Assembly (NCBI GenBank): GCA_016869915.1
Contig: VGDA01000002.1
Location: 1-34,977 of the forward strand
DNA length: 34,977 nt
Source: Alphaproteobacteria bacterium
Lineage (GTDB): Bacteria; Pseudomonadota; Alphaproteobacteria; CACIAM-22H2
Direction: 5' to 3'
The notes below the pieces were generated by a model. The model made no database searches. It saw only the letters and a program-made list of their open reading frames with translations, and had not been told where the DNA came from. The position numbers were made by a program, and so were the translations under genes. Shown in pieces: positions 8,149 to 17,529 of the stretch. Positions within the stretch are counted from its first letter, which is position 1; each line of letters opens with the position of its first letter.

Positions 8149-9741
8149 TCAGGCTGCGCTTGCGCCGCCCCCGTCGCGCAGGCTGCGACGCAGCACCTTG
8201 CCCATCGAGTTGCGCGGCAGCGCCGCCACGAACCGGATCTCCTTCGGCGCCTTGTAGCGCGACAGCGACGCGCGGCAGGCCTCGACGAGGTCAGCCTCGC
8301 CCGCGTTCATGCCCTCGCGCAGCGCGACGAAGGCCGTCACCGCCTCGCCCCAGTAGGGATGCGGCAGGCCGACGACGGCGCATTCGCGCACGGCCGGGTG
8401 CGCGAGCAGCACCTCCTCGACCTCGCGCGGATAGACGTTCTCGCCGCCGGTGATGATCATGTCGTTCTTGCGGTCGACGAGGTAGAGGAACCCCTCGTCG
8501 TCCATGCGCGCGAGGTCGCCGGTCACGAACCAGTCGCCGCGCATCGCCTTCGCGGTCGCCTCGGGCATGTTGAGGTAGCCGGAGAACATGTAGGGCGAGG
8601 TGCAGGCGAGCTCGCCCACCTCGCCGCGGGGCAGTTCCGCGCCATCCTCGCCCAGGATCATGACCTGCGTGGCGGGAAGCGGCTGGCCGACGCACTGGAT
8701 CTTGCGGAGCTGGTCGGCGGGGCGCAGCGCGGTGACGATCGACGTCAGCTGGTCGGCGGGGCGCAGCGCGGTGACGATCGACGTCTCCGTGCAGCCATAG
8801 CGCTCGTAGAGCCTGCCCTCGCCGAAGAAGTCGATCACGCGCTCCTTCGTCGACTGCGCGAGCGGCGCGGTGCCCGAGACGACCGCCTTGAGCGACGACA
8901 CGTCGTAGCGCCGCGCGGCATCGCCCATCGCGAAGAGCGCCGCGAAATGCGTCGGCACCATGTAGGTGTTGGTCGCGCGGATCGACTGGATCGTGTCCAT
9001 AATCCGCTCGATGTCGAAGCGCGGCAGCAGCTCGACGAAGCCGCCGAAATGCAGCGGCGTCAGCGTCATCAGGAAGCCCGCGCCATGGAAGAGCGGCGTC
9101 AGCGTGATGGCGCGGTCGTCGGGACCGTAGCAGCCATGGTCGGCGCCGATCGCATAGGCGGAGAGAACGCGCCCGCGATGCGAGAGCATCACGCCCTTGC
9201 CGCGGCCGGTCGAGCCGGAGGTATAGGGGATGGAGAAGACGTCGCTCTCCTGCGTAGGCACCGGGCAGGTCGCGTCCGAGGCCCGCGCGAGCGCGTCCTC
9301 GTAGGCGTCCGACAGCACGACGACATGCGCGACGCAGTCCGGCAGCGCGGCGCGCGCCTTCGCCTCGAGCGAGGGATCGACGAAGATCGCGCGCGCGCCC
9401 GTGTCCTCGCACGCGAAGCGTATCTCGGCCTCGGACGCGGCCGGGCCGATCGTCGCGCAGGCGACGCCCGCGAGCGACGCGCCGCAGACGATCTCGATGT
9501 ACTCGACGCGGTTGGGAAGCAGGACGACGACGCGCTCGCCATGCGCGAGGCCCAGCCCCGCATGGACGAGGTTGGCGACGCGCCTGATCCTCTCGGCAAG
9601 GCGCGCATAGGTGAGACCGCGCCCGCTCTCGCGTATCGCGAGGCGGTCGGGTGTGCGTCGTGCCGCGGACAGGATCCCGTCGGAGATCGTGATCCCGCGC
9701 GAATTCCCCGGCCGCCGCGTCCGCAGGTCCCCGGCGCTCAT
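8149..9741 (-). CDS. Acyl-CoA synthetase (AMP-dependent ligase)
   Basis: This ANL-superfamily enzyme activates a carboxylate with ATP and CoA. Motifs in order are the P-loop YTSGSTGRGKG, the YGCTETS adenylate motif, TGDLARMDDEGFLYLVDRK, the hinge region with GGENVYPREVEE, and the catalytic lysine in NSMGKVLR near the C-terminus. As written it has 530 residues. An exact in-frame 39-bp duplication (8708-8785) repeats 13 residues (SIVTALRPADQL) just after the adenylate motif, and the single-copy length is 517. The ATG at 9741 overlaps the TGA of the upstream hydrolase (ATGA), so it is the last gene of a coupled four-gene operon. The acid it activates is probably made by the upstream enzymes, but its identity is not visible. 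Confidence 0.92.
   Translation of the reverse strand: MSAGDLRTRRPGNSRGITISDGILSAARRTPDRLAIRESGRGLTYARLAERIRRVANLVHAGLGLAHGERVVVLLPNRVEYIEIVCGASLAGVACATIGPAASEAEIRFACEDTGARAIFVDPSLEAKARAALPDCVAHVVVLSDAYEDALARASDATCPVPTQESDVFSIPYTSGSTGRGKGVMLSHRGRVLSAYAIGADHGCYGPDDRAITLTPLFHGAGFLMTLTPLHFGGFVELLPRFDIERIMDTIQSIRATNTYMVPTHFAALFAMGDAARRYDVSSLKAVVSGTAPLAQSTKERVIDFFGEGRLYERYGCTETSIVTALRPADQLTSIVTALRPADQLRKIQCVGQPLPATQVMILGEDGAELPRGEVGELACTSPYMFSGYLNMPEATAKAMRGDWFVTGDLARMDDEGFLYLVDRKNDMIITGGENVYPREVEEVLLAHPAVRECAVVGLPHPYWGEAVTAFVALREGMNAGEADLVEACRASLSRYKAPKEIRFVAALPRNSMGKVLRRSLRDGGGASAA
8708..8785 (-). repeat. 39-bp exact tandem duplication, in frame
   Basis: Bases 8708-8746 equal 8747-8785 exactly. 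The unit is 13 codons inside the acyl-CoA synthetase, just downstream of its adenylate-binding motif. Confidence 0.97.
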
Positions 9742-11640
9742 GGTGCGAGGAAGCGCGCGATGGCGGCCGCGCGCTCGTCGGCGGAGCCCGGGCGCTCGAC
9801 GACCGCATGGCGACCGCATGGCTCATCGCCGACGCGGCGCCATCGAGGCAGGGCGCGTGGATGTCGTCCGGCGCGGACAGCAGCAGCGTCGGCCGGTCCG
9901 GCAGCTCCGCCATGCGCTCGCGCAGCGGGTAGGACATCACGGCCTCCCAGGTCGGCGCGTAGCCACGCGGATGCTTGAGCATCTCGCGCGCCCTCAGCGT
10001 CAGCGAGGCCGGGTCGATGCGCGGCGCGGTCCTGCGTGCGTTCTCGCGCCGCCGGTCGTGCCAGGGCTGCCAGAGCTCCTGGTCGCGCAGGTGGTGCCAG
10101 GCTCGCAGCAGGTGCGTGCCGTCCATCTCCGGCGCGGCCGAAGGAGCCGGCACGGACAGGAGCGCGGCGCGCGCGACGGGGTCGAGCGCGGGCGGACCGT
10201 CGAAGGCGACGCGCCGGAAGCGTGCTGGCGCGCGGCGCAGGAGCTCGACGGCGAGCACCGCGGAGCCCCCGCAGGCCAGCAGGTCGAAGACCGGCGCGTC
10301 ATGCGCACCGAGCGCGCCGAGCAGCGCCGAGCAATATCCGTCCCAGCGCTGCGCGGCGTCGCCGGTGGCCGGGCGGGACTGGCCATGGCCGGGCAGGTCG
10401 AAGCCGAGCACGCGCCTGTCGCGCGCCAGCTCCGACATCAGTCCCTCGACCAGCGCCGTCGAGCCCGGCAGCGGATGCAGGCAGAGCAACGGCGGCTCGC
10501 CGATGCGCGCGGTGCCGCCGCTGCGCATGAACAGCGGCCCCTGCGGTCCATTCGCGTAGTCGGTGACGAGCCGACCGGCGATCGGCGCGCAGGCGGGCGC
10601 CGGAGGCGGCACGTCGCCGAGATGGCGCGAGAGCAGGTCGCGCTCGCGCACCGTCGCCGAGACCGGGTCGCGCGGCGTCTCCTCCAGCCACGCGCCGGTT
10701 CCGTCATAGGCGGGCTGACCGGGTCGCGCGGCGTCTCCTCCAGCCACGCGCCGGTTCCGTCATAGGCGGGCTTCGTGCGATGGAGGCTGTCGCCCGGCCG
10801 CACCGCGAAGCAGACCGGCACCTTGAGGTCGGCGAGCACGCCGAGCCCTCGGCCACGGAACGCAGCCGCATAGCCGACGCGGTACTCGTCGCCCGCGTCG
10901 AGCAGGTCGATGACGCCCTGGTGGAGGAAGTCCGCATCGGGCACGTCGGTGTCCGCGCGATGCGCGAGGTCGTGGTCGTGCCACGGCCAGAAGACATGCT
11001 GCTCGCGATAGCGGTACCAGAGCCAGAGCAGGTGGCTGCCGTCCCATTTCGGCACGAGCGGCTCGAGGTAGCGCTTGAGCCGGTCCTGCGCCTGCGCGCC
11101 CGAATAGGCGGGATAGCCGTCGGCGAGCGCCATGGCGCAGCGATCGGGATGGCGCGCGGCGAACTCGACGGCGATCGCCGCGCCGGTGTGGTTGCCGTAG
11201 ACCGCGGCGCGCCCGATGCCGAGCGCGGTCAGCGTCTCGGCCATCGCGTCGGCGAAGTCCCGGATCTCCGGCTGGGCGATGTCGAGGCGGTCCGACAGGC
11301 CGAAGCGGGCCGCGAACTCGACCGCGATCGCCGCGCCGGTGTGGTTGCCGTAGGCGGCGGCGCGCCCGATGCCGAGCGCGGTCAGCGTCTCGGCCATCGC
11401 GTCGGCGAAGTCCCGGATCTCCGGCTGGGCGATGTCGAGGCGGTCCGACAGGCCGAAGCCCGGCGTGTCGAAGGCGAGCGCGGTGAAGCGCGTCGCGAAG
11501 ACCTCCTGCTGCATGCGCATGCGCGCCGCCGAGCAGGGCGAGGGATGGAAGAGGCAGACCGCGGGGCCCGACCCGGCGCGCGTGTAGTGCACGCGGCGCT
11601 TGCCGACGGTGACGAAATGGCTGGTGACGCGCGTGCTCAT
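9738..11640 (-). CDS. Tandem alpha/beta-hydrolase fusion protein, frameshifted as written
   Basis: As written, the reading frame breaks twice: at a 56-bp duplication (10661-10772) and at an 11-bp duplication (9800-9822). A third, in-frame 153-bp duplication lies at 11154-11459. Removing one copy of each leaves 1683 bases, exactly 561 codons, from the ATG at 11640 to a TGA at 9738 that overlaps the next start (ATGA). The 560-residue product holds two alpha/beta-hydrolase domains in one chain. Domain 1 runs from about residue 8 (TRAGSGPAVCLFHPSP, FDTPGFGLSD). Domain 2 covers the second half (PLLCLHPLPGSTALVEGLM, GFDLPGHGQSR, LLLSAPDDIHAP). The nucleophile elbow is G-N-H-T-G in domain 1 (residues 98-102) and C-G-G-S-A in domain 2, so neither has the canonical G-x-S-x-G serine. 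If the duplications were real, only truncated fragments would be made. Confidence 0.75.
9800..9822 (-). repeat. 11-bp tandem duplication, frameshifting
   Basis: CGACCGCATGG occurs at 9800-9810 and again at 9811-9821, with a further matching C. It shifts the frame near the C-terminus of the hydrolase fusion. Deleting one copy restores an in-frame stop that overlaps the next start codon. Confidence 0.92.
10661..10772 (-). repeat. 56-bp exact tandem duplication, frameshifting
   Basis: Bases 10661-10716 equal 10717-10772 exactly. A unit of 56 is not a multiple of three, so it breaks the hydrolase fusion between its two domains and would make them look like two separate genes. Confidence 0.97.
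11154..11459 (-). repeat. 153-bp imperfect tandem duplication, in frame
   Basis: The period is 153 bp (51 codons). The copies at about 11154-11306 and 11307-11459 differ at 11155, 11158, 11170, 11201 and 11203 relative to their partners. Four changes are synonymous and one swaps Val for Ala next to YGNHTG. All lie in one half of the unit. Confidence 0.95.
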
Positions 11641-13193
11641 GCCGGTCCTCTCCCCTCCCCTGCCGCCCCGAGGCCGAGCACGCCGGGATTCATCCGGCCG
11701 CCCGGGTCGAGCGCGAGCTTGATGCGATGCGCCAGCGCGGCGGCGGCGGGATCGAGAGCCTCCGCGTAGCGATAGAAGCGCCCGAGCTGCGCGTGGACCG
11801 CGCCATGCGCGTCGAGCGCGTCGCGCATGGCCTCGCGCAGGCGCCGCGCGAGCGCGCGTCCCGACGGGTTCGCGGCGAAGGCGCCGAAGCGCGCGCGGTT
11901 ACGCCCGGACATGTGAGCGAGATGGATCGGGTCGAGCGCGTCGGGCCAGTAGAACATCGGCTCGATCGTGACATGCGGCCCGGTCGAGGCGACGAGCCAG
12001 TTCACCGCCATCCCCGCGTCGTCGAGCGCCGCGCGCTCGGCCTCCGCCATCGCCTCGAGCGCGGCAAGGGCCGCGGCGGCGCGCGACAGCGGCAGGATGC
12101 CGTGCACCGGCACCCAGCGCTCGCCCTGCGGCCCGACCATGCCGCGGATCGAGAAGGGCCGCGCGCGCAGGGTGCGCGGGACCACGGCATCGACCTCGCG
12201 GCCCGCGGCGCAGTAGCCACGCACGGCCTCGATGCGCTCGGCCGCGGCGCGCTCGCTCTCCGCCTCGGCCGTGACATGCAGCGACCATGGCGCGTCGTCG
12301 CCGCCGCCAAGGCCAGCCTTCGCGAGGCGCGCCGCGTCGCGCAGCGCCTGGACCGGCGACGTGGCGGCGGCGACCACGGCGCCCAGCGTGCGCGCGGCCT
12401 CGCCCGCGTCGAGGCTGCGCGCGCCCTCCGACCTCAGCCGGTCGAGCGCGAAGGCGCGCGTCGCGGCGCCCGCGCGCATCGTCGCGACCATCGCCTCCGC
12501 GATGTCGCTGCCGCGCGCGAAGGCGAAGGACGCGAAGGCGGCGGGCCGCTCCGGCACGAGGCGCAGCGCGAGCTCGGTCTTGATGCCGAAGGCGCCGCAA
12601 TCGCCGAGGAACAGGCCGGTCAGGTCCGGCCCGTGATGGCGCCAGGACCCCTCGCCGCCCGGCTGCGCGAGCGCGCCGGCGCGCGCGAGGCTGCCATCCG
12701 CCAGCACCGCCTCGACGCCGATGAAGCCCTCCATCGAGCCGGGAAGGTTCTGCGACGCCGCGCCGCCGATGGTGGAGTGGCTGCCGCTGATGGGCGCCGC
12801 GACCGCCGCGCGCAGGCCGTGGCGCGACGCGGCCTCGGCCAGCGCCTCCCAGGTCGCGCCCGCGCCGACGCGCGCGCGCAGGTCGCCGGCATCGATCGAG
12901 ACATGGTCGAGCCGCCGCGTGTCGAGCACCGCGACGCGCGGTGCATGCGGCACGGCGCCGCCGGTATAGGAAAGCCCGGCGCCACGCGGCACGACCGAGA
13001 AGCCAGCGGCGGCGAGCAGCCGCACGGCCTCGGCTGCCTCGGCCGCGGAGCCGGGGCGCAGCAGGAGGTCCGGCGGCACCGCGCCCGGCCACTCGAAGAC
13101 GTCGGATCCGGCGAGCGCCAGTTCGGCCGGATCGCGCGATACATGCGCCTCGCCCAGCGCGGCCGCGAGCGCGTCGCGCAGCGCCGCGCTCAT
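11637..13193 (-). CDS. FAD-linked oxidase (FAD-binding PCMH type, GlcD-like)
   Basis: This 518-residue flavoprotein belongs to the FAD_binding_4 / FAD-oxidase C family, which oxidises 2-hydroxy acids, phenols or similar substrates. The N-terminal FAD domain shows VVPRGAGLSYTGGA, then the HSTIGG loop and a GIKTELALRLVPE segment. The C-terminal substrate domain ends with the typical RIKLALDPGGRMNPGVL motif. The ATG at 13193 overlaps the stop of the amidohydrolase (ATGA), and its own TGA overlaps the hydrolase ATG at 11640, so it is translationally coupled on both sides. The specific donor is unknown. Co-operonic hydrolases and an acyl-CoA ligase suggest it oxidises an intermediate toward a carboxylic acid. 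Confidence 0.88.
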   Translation of the reverse strand: MSAALRDALAAALGEAHVSRDPAELALAGSDVFEWPGAVPPDLLLRPGSAAEAAEAVRLLAAAGFSVVPRGAGLSYTGGAVPHAPRVAVLDTRRLDHVSIDAGDLRARVGAGATWEALAEAASRHGLRAAVAAPISGSHSTIGGAASQNLPGSMEGFIGVEAVLADGSLARAGALAQPGGEGSWRHHGPDLTGLFLGDCGAFGIKTELALRLVPERPAAFASFAFARGSDIAEAMVATMRAGAATRAFALDRLRSEGARSLDAGEAARTLGAVVAAATSPVQALRDAARLAKAGLGGGDDAPWSLHVTAEAESERAAAERIEAVRGYCAAGREVDAVVPRTLRARPFSIRGMVGPQGERWVPVHGILPLSRAAAALAALEAMAEAERAALDDAGMAVNWLVASTGPHVTIEPMFYWPDALDPIHLAHMSGRNRARFGAFAANPSGRALARRLREAMRDALDAHGAVHAQLGRFYRYAEALDPAAAALAHRIKLALDPGGRMNPGVLGLGAAGEGRGPA

Positions 13194-14086
13194 CCCGGCA
13201 GCTTGAACAGCCGCAGCGCGTTGTCCCGCAGGATCTTGCGCAGCGGCACGGGCCGGAAGGCCAGCGCCTCGACCTCCTGCATCGCGCGCTCCGGCTCGAT
13301 GACGGAGAAGTCGGTGCCGAAGAGGAACTTGTCCTGCCCGAAGGTGTTGGCGAAGTGCACGACGCTGGCGGGCCAGTGCTTGGGCGCGTAGGCGTCCCCC
13401 GCCATGAACACGTTCGGGTGCTTGAAGGCGACGGCGACCATCTCCTCGTGCCACGGCCAGCCGAGATGGATCCCGATGATGTTCAGCTCGGGGAAGTCGA
13501 GCGCGACGCGGTCGAGCGCGATTGGCCGGCCGACGGAGGGCAGCCGCCGGTCCTTCGAGTAGAGGAGGCAGTGCCCGACCTGCAGCATGATCGGGATGCC
13601 GAGTTCGGCGCAGCGTGCGTAGTAGGGATAGAAGATCGCGGCGTCGGGCGCGGCCTCGAACCAGTGCGGGTAGAGATGCGCGCCGACGAAGCCGTATTCG
13701 TGCACGGCGCGGTCGAGTTCCTTCAGGCCCGCGATGCCGCGCGTCGGGTCGATCCCGGCCAGGCCGGAGAAGCGCCCGGGATGGGCGGCGCAGATGTCGC
13801 GCACCCATTCGTAGGGAATCTCGGTCGAGCCGCGGATCCTGCGGTCGCCGCAGCGCGCGGCGACGAGCAGCGTGCGCTCGATCCCGGCGCGGTCCTTCTT
13901 GTCGAGATAGGCCTCGATCGTGACGCCGCGACGCTGGCCCGGGTCGTAGCCGACCTTGTCGCGGAACCCGTCATCGACCGGGATGCGGCCCTCGGCGTAG
14001 GCCTCGGGCGTGTGGACATTGGCGACGATGTCGATCGCCCCGAAGCCGAGGCGGGTGCGCGAAGCGTCGAAGTCGTGGTGCGCCAC
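13190..14086 (-). CDS. Amidohydrolase family protein (Amidohydro_2, TIM barrel)
   Basis: The product has 298 residues and belongs to the amidohydrolase_2 group of metal-dependent hydrolases and decarboxylases (relatives include ACMSD and 2-pyrone-4,6-dicarboxylate lactonase). Visible elements are IDIVANVHTPEA near the start, FVGAHLYPH, IMLQVGHC, NIIGIHLGWPW and FLFGTDFSVIEPE, whose Asp is the usual late metal or catalytic residue. The usual N-terminal H-x-H is not seen; the region reads V-A-N-V-H, so the metal site may be reduced. The start is GTG at 14086, because GGAGG lies eight bases upstream; an in-frame ATG at 14158 lacks this support. It is the first gene of the minus-strand operon and is divergent from the acyl-CoA dehydrogenase. 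Confidence 0.85.
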   Translation of the reverse strand: MAHHDFDASRTRLGFGAIDIVANVHTPEAYAEGRIPVDDGFRDKVGYDPGQRRGVTIEAYLDKKDRAGIERTLLVAARCGDRRIRGSTEIPYEWVRDICAAHPGRFSGLAGIDPTRGIAGLKELDRAVHEYGFVGAHLYPHWFEAAPDAAIFYPYYARCAELGIPIMLQVGHCLLYSKDRRLPSVGRPIALDRVALDFPELNIIGIHLGWPWHEEMVAVAFKHPNVFMAGDAYAPKHWPASVVHFANTFGQDKFLFGTDFSVIEPERAMQEVEALAFRPVPLRKILRDNALRLFKLPG

Positions 14087-14222
14087 GTCCTGTGCCTCCG
14101 GGGCGAGTCGATGCGAGCAGCGATCAAGGCGGAACGCGCCGGGCATGGCAAGGCCCAAACCCCCTTCCCCGCCGCGCGGATCTGGACGACCCTTCGCGCC
14201 GGAGAACAGCGAGGGCAGGCAC
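14087..14222. promoter_or_regulatory. Divergent control region, amidohydrolase operon and acyl-CoA dehydrogenase
   Basis: These 136 bases separate two divergent starts. The minus-strand ribosome site is CCTCC at 14095-14099 (read as GGAGG). The plus-strand one is GAGGG at 14211-14215. I could not identify a clear -35/-10 pair or an operator palindrome. Confidence 0.4.
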
Positions 14223-15432
14223 GTGCCGATCCAGATCCCGTCCGAGGACGACCATCGCGACCTGCGCGACGCCGTGCGGTCGCTCTGCGCGCGCTTCGAC
14301 GGCGCCTACTGGCGGCGCGTCGACGAGGCGCGCGGCTATCCCGAGGAATTCGTCGCCGCGCTGACCGGCGCCGGATGGCTCGCGGCGCTCGTGCCCGAGG
14401 AACATGGCGGCGCGGGTCTCGGCTTGACCGAGGCCTCCATCGTCATGGAGGAGATCAACCGCTCGGGCGGCAACTCGGGCGCGGTCCACGGCCAGATGTA
14501 CAACATGTCGACGCTGCTGCGCGCCGGCTCGCCGGAGCAGAAGGCACGCTACCTGCCGCGCATCGCGTCGGGCGAGCTGCGCCTGCAGTCGATGGCCGTC
14601 ACCGAGCCGACCACGGGCACCGACACGACGAAGCTGCGCACGACCGCGACGCGCCGCGGCGACCGCTGGGTCCTGAACGGCCAGAAGGTCTGGACCTCGC
14701 GCCTGCAGCATTCAGACCTGATGATCGTGCTGGCGCGCACGACGCCGATCGAGCGGGTGCGCAGGAAGTCGGAGGGGCTCTCGGTCTTCCTCGTCGACGT
14801 GCGCGAGGCGCTGGCCGGCGGCATGTCCGTGCGCCCGATCCGCAACATGGTGAACCACGAGACCAACGAGGTCTTCTTCGACGGCGTCGAGATCCCCGGC
14901 GACGCGCTGGTGGGGGAGCAGGATCGCGGCTTCCGCATCATCCTCGAGGGACTGAACGCGGAGCGCGTGCTGATCGCCGCGGAATGCGTCGGCGACGCGT
15001 ACTGGTTCGTCGACCGCGCGCGCGCCTATGCCGGCGAGCGCGTCGTCTTCGACCGGCCGATCGGCCGGAACCGGCGAGCGCGTCGTCTTCGACCGGCCGA
15101 TCGGCCGGAACCAGGGCATCCAGTTCCCGATCGCGCGCGCCTACGTCAACGCGCGCGCCGCAGACGCGATGCGCTACCAGGCGGCTGCGCTGCACGACGC
15201 GGGCCGCCCCTACGGCGCCGAGGCAAACATGGCGAAGCTGCTCTGCGCCGACGCATCCTGGGAGGCGGCGAATGCCTGCCTGCAGACGCATGGCGGCTTC
15301 GGCTTCGCCGCCGAGTACGACATCGAGCGCAAGTTCAGGGAGACCCGGCTCTACCAGGTCGCCCCGATCTCGACGAACCTCATCCTCGCCTACGTGGGCG
15401 AGCACGTGCTCGGCATGCCGCGCTCCTACTGA
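14223..15432 (+). CDS. Acyl-CoA dehydrogenase, frameshifted as written
   Basis: A 40-bp tandem duplication (15031-15112) shifts the frame. With one copy removed the gene has 390 codons from the GTG at 14223 to the TGA at 15432 (389 residues), normal for the family. Motifs include LVPEEHGGAGLG, the flavin-contacting MAVTEPTTGTDTT, and the C-terminal ACLQTHGGFGF. In the first-family position near the C-terminus the sequence is LYQVAPIS rather than the more usual YEGT. A Glu in the LNAERVL helix could be the base, as in isovaleryl-CoA dehydrogenase; this assignment is inferred. GTG is preceded by GAGGG. It probably works with the divergent operon by desaturating the CoA ester its ligase produces. 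Confidence 0.86.
15031..15112 (+). repeat. 40-bp tandem duplication, frameshifting
   Basis: The sequence 15031-15070 is repeated exactly from 15071, with two further matching bases to 15112. It splits the acyl-CoA dehydrogenase reading frame, and the open frame resumes in the next phase immediately after it. Confidence 0.97.
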
Positions 15433-15447
15433 GCGCGGCCGCGCCGC

Positions 15448-16566
15448 TCAGGTCTCCAGCGCCTTGGCCGGGTCCTCGAACGCCTCGCCCAGCGCCGCGG
15501 CCACCGCCGCGTGCGTGATCCTGCCGCCATGGACGTTGAGGCCGTTGCGCAGGTGCGGGTCCTCGGCCAGCGCGCGCATCGCGCCCTTGTCCGCAAGCGC
15601 CAGCACGTAGGGCAGCGTCGCGTTGTTGAGCGCGACGGCCGAGGTGCGCGGCACGCCGCCCGGCATGTTCGTCACGCAATAGTGGATGACGTCGTCGACG
15701 ACGTAGGTCGGCTCGTCATGCGTGGTCGGGCGCGAGGTCTCGAAGCAGCCGCCCTGGTCGATGGCGACGTCGACGACGACGGAGCCCGGCTTCATCCGCC
15801 GGATGAGGTCGGCGCCGACCAGCCTCGGCGCCGCGGCGCCGGGGATCAGCACCCCGCCGATGACGAGGTCGGCCGCGGCGACGTGCTGCTCGACCGCGTC
15901 GCGGGTCGAGAACACGGTGTTGAGCGGCCGGTCGAACTGGGTCCAGAGGCGGCGCAGCACGTCGACGCTGCGGTCGAGCACCCAGACATCCGCGCCCATG
16001 CCGAGCGCGATGTGGACGGCGTGCGTGCCCACCACGCCGCCGCCCAGCACGACGACCTTCGCGGGATCGACGCCGGGCACGCCGCCGAGCAGCATGCCGA
16101 GGCCGCCATGCGCCTTCTCCAGGAAATAGGCGCCGACCTGGATCGACATCCGTCCCGCGACCTCGGACATCGGCGCGAGCAGCGGCAGCCCTCCGGATGG
16201 CGAGGTCACCGTCTCGTAGGCGATGCAGGTCGCGCCGCTGCGCATGAGGTCGTGCGCCTGCGCCGGGTCGGGCGCGAGGTGCAGGTAGGTGAACAGGACC
16301 TGCCCGCGCCGCAGCATCGCGCGCTCCGCGGCCAGCGGCTCCTTCACCTTCACGATCATGTCGGCCGCGGCGAACACCGAGGCGGCATCGGCCGCGATCC
16401 GCGCGCCCGCCGCCTCGTAGTGTGCGTCGGTCATGCCGATGCCGGCGCCGGCGCCGCGCTCGACGACGACCTGGTGGCCATGCGCGACGACCTCGCGGAC
16501 ATTCGTGGGCGTGAGCCCCACCCTGTACTCGCGGACCTTGATCTCCTTCGGAACGCCGATGAGCAT
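15448..16566 (-). CDS. ald: Alanine dehydrogenase
   Basis: The product has 372 residues, the usual length. It catalyses NAD-dependent interconversion of L-alanine with pyruvate and ammonia. Substrate and catalytic residues are in the expected places: R15 (VREYRVG), K75 (VKVKEP), H96 (TYLHLA) and the Asp in DVAIDQGG. The NAD fold is VVVLGGGVVGTHA, and YCVTNMPGGVPRTS near the C-terminus is a family hallmark. The ATG at 16566 has GGGAGG upstream; 19 further in-frame residues before it are not family-like. It converges on the acyl-CoA dehydrogenase. Beside an aminotransferase likely to use pyruvate, it may recycle alanine to pyruvate. Confidence 0.95.
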   Translation of the reverse strand: MLIGVPKEIKVREYRVGLTPTNVREVVAHGHQVVVERGAGAGIGMTDAHYEAAGARIAADAASVFAAADMIVKVKEPLAAERAMLRRGQVLFTYLHLAPDPAQAHDLMRSGATCIAYETVTSPSGGLPLLAPMSEVAGRMSIQVGAYFLEKAHGGLGMLLGGVPGVDPAKVVVLGGGVVGTHAVHIALGMGADVWVLDRSVDVLRRLWTQFDRPLNTVFSTRDAVEQHVAAADLVIGGVLIPGAAAPRLVGADLIRRMKPGSVVVDVAIDQGGCFETSRPTTHDEPTYVVDDVIHYCVTNMPGGVPRTSAVALNNATLPYVLALADKGAMRALAEDPHLRNGLNVHGGRITHAAVAAALGEAFEDPAKALET

Positions 16567-16623
16567 GGGACCTCCCAGGGGCAGAGCTGCCTCGATACTA
16601 TCCCGCCAGCATGGGGTGTTCAC

Positions 16624-17423
16624 GTGACCAAAGCGTTGCGAGGCGCCATCTACCCAGACCTCGAGGGCAAGGCCGTTCTGGTCACGGGCGGCGGCTCGGG
16701 CATTGGCGCCGCCATCGTCCGCGCCTTCGCCCGGCAGAAGGCCCTCGTGGGCTTCGTCGACGTCAAGCGCGCGGAGTCCGAGGCCCTCGTCGCGGAACTG
16801 CGCGCCGGCGGCGCGCGGGTCGCCTTCGCGCCGGCGGCGCGCGGGTCGCCTTCGCGCAGGCCGACATCACCGACACGGCCGCCCTGCGCGCGGCGATCGC
16901 GGCGCTGCGCGCCGAGATCGGCGCCTTCGCGGTGCTGGTCAACAACGCGGCGCACGACGAGCGCCACCGGACCGAGGACGTGACCCCGGAATACTGGGAC
17001 CAGCGCATCGCGGTGAACCTCAAGCACCAGTTCTTCGCCGCGCAGGCCGTCCTGCCCGACATGAAGGCCGCGGGCGCCGGCGCGATCGTCAATTTCGGCT
17101 CCACCTCCTGGATGGCGGGCCAGGGCGGCATGGCGGCCTACACGGCGGCCAAGTCCGCTGTCCTCGGCCTCACCCGGTCGCTTGCCCGCGACTACGGGCC
17201 GCATGGCATCCGCGTGAACGCCATCGCGCCGGGCTGGATCATGACCGAACGGCAGGTCTCGCTCTGGCTGACCCCGGAGGGCGAGGCGGAGCTGATGCGC
17301 AGGCAATGCCTGAAGCGCAAGCTGGCCCCGGACGAGGTGGCGCGCTTCACCGTCTTCCTCGCCTCCGAGGAGGCCTCGGCCTGCACCGCCCAGCACTACG
17401 TGGTCGACGGCGGCTGGACCTGA
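16624..17423 (+). CDS. Short-chain dehydrogenase/reductase, frameshifted as written
   Basis: A 26-bp tandem duplication (16801-16857) breaks the frame. With one copy removed the gene has 258 codons from the GTG at 16624 to the TGA at 17423 (257 residues), a classical SDR length. It has TGGGSGIG (residues 21-28) for the cofactor, NNAA, the Ser in NFGSTSW, the catalytic YTAAK and the RVNAIAPGWI strand. The tail HYVVDGGWT is typical. The start is the least certain point: GTG with a weak G-rich ribosome site. The substrate is unknown. It lies 106 bases before the class III aminotransferase. Confidence 0.86.
16801..16857 (+). repeat. 26-bp tandem duplication, frameshifting
   Basis: A 31-base match with period 26 (16801-16831 against 16827-16857) disrupts the SDR gene. 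The encoded AGGARVAFA stretch is doubled in two different frames. Confidence 0.95.
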
Positions 17424-17529
17424 CGGCCAGTCGGGTCTGGCGGGTCCGGCGCGGCGGATCTATCCTGCGCGCATCGCGCGGCTGGGCCTTCCCGGCGCGC
17501 GCCTCATTCAGGCCCCGAGGGGAAGCGCC

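Noticed and set aside
10717..10772. Separate second hydrolase gene starting near 10747
   Set aside because: That start lies inside the duplicated 56 bases and disappears when one copy is removed. The two halves are one continuous frame.
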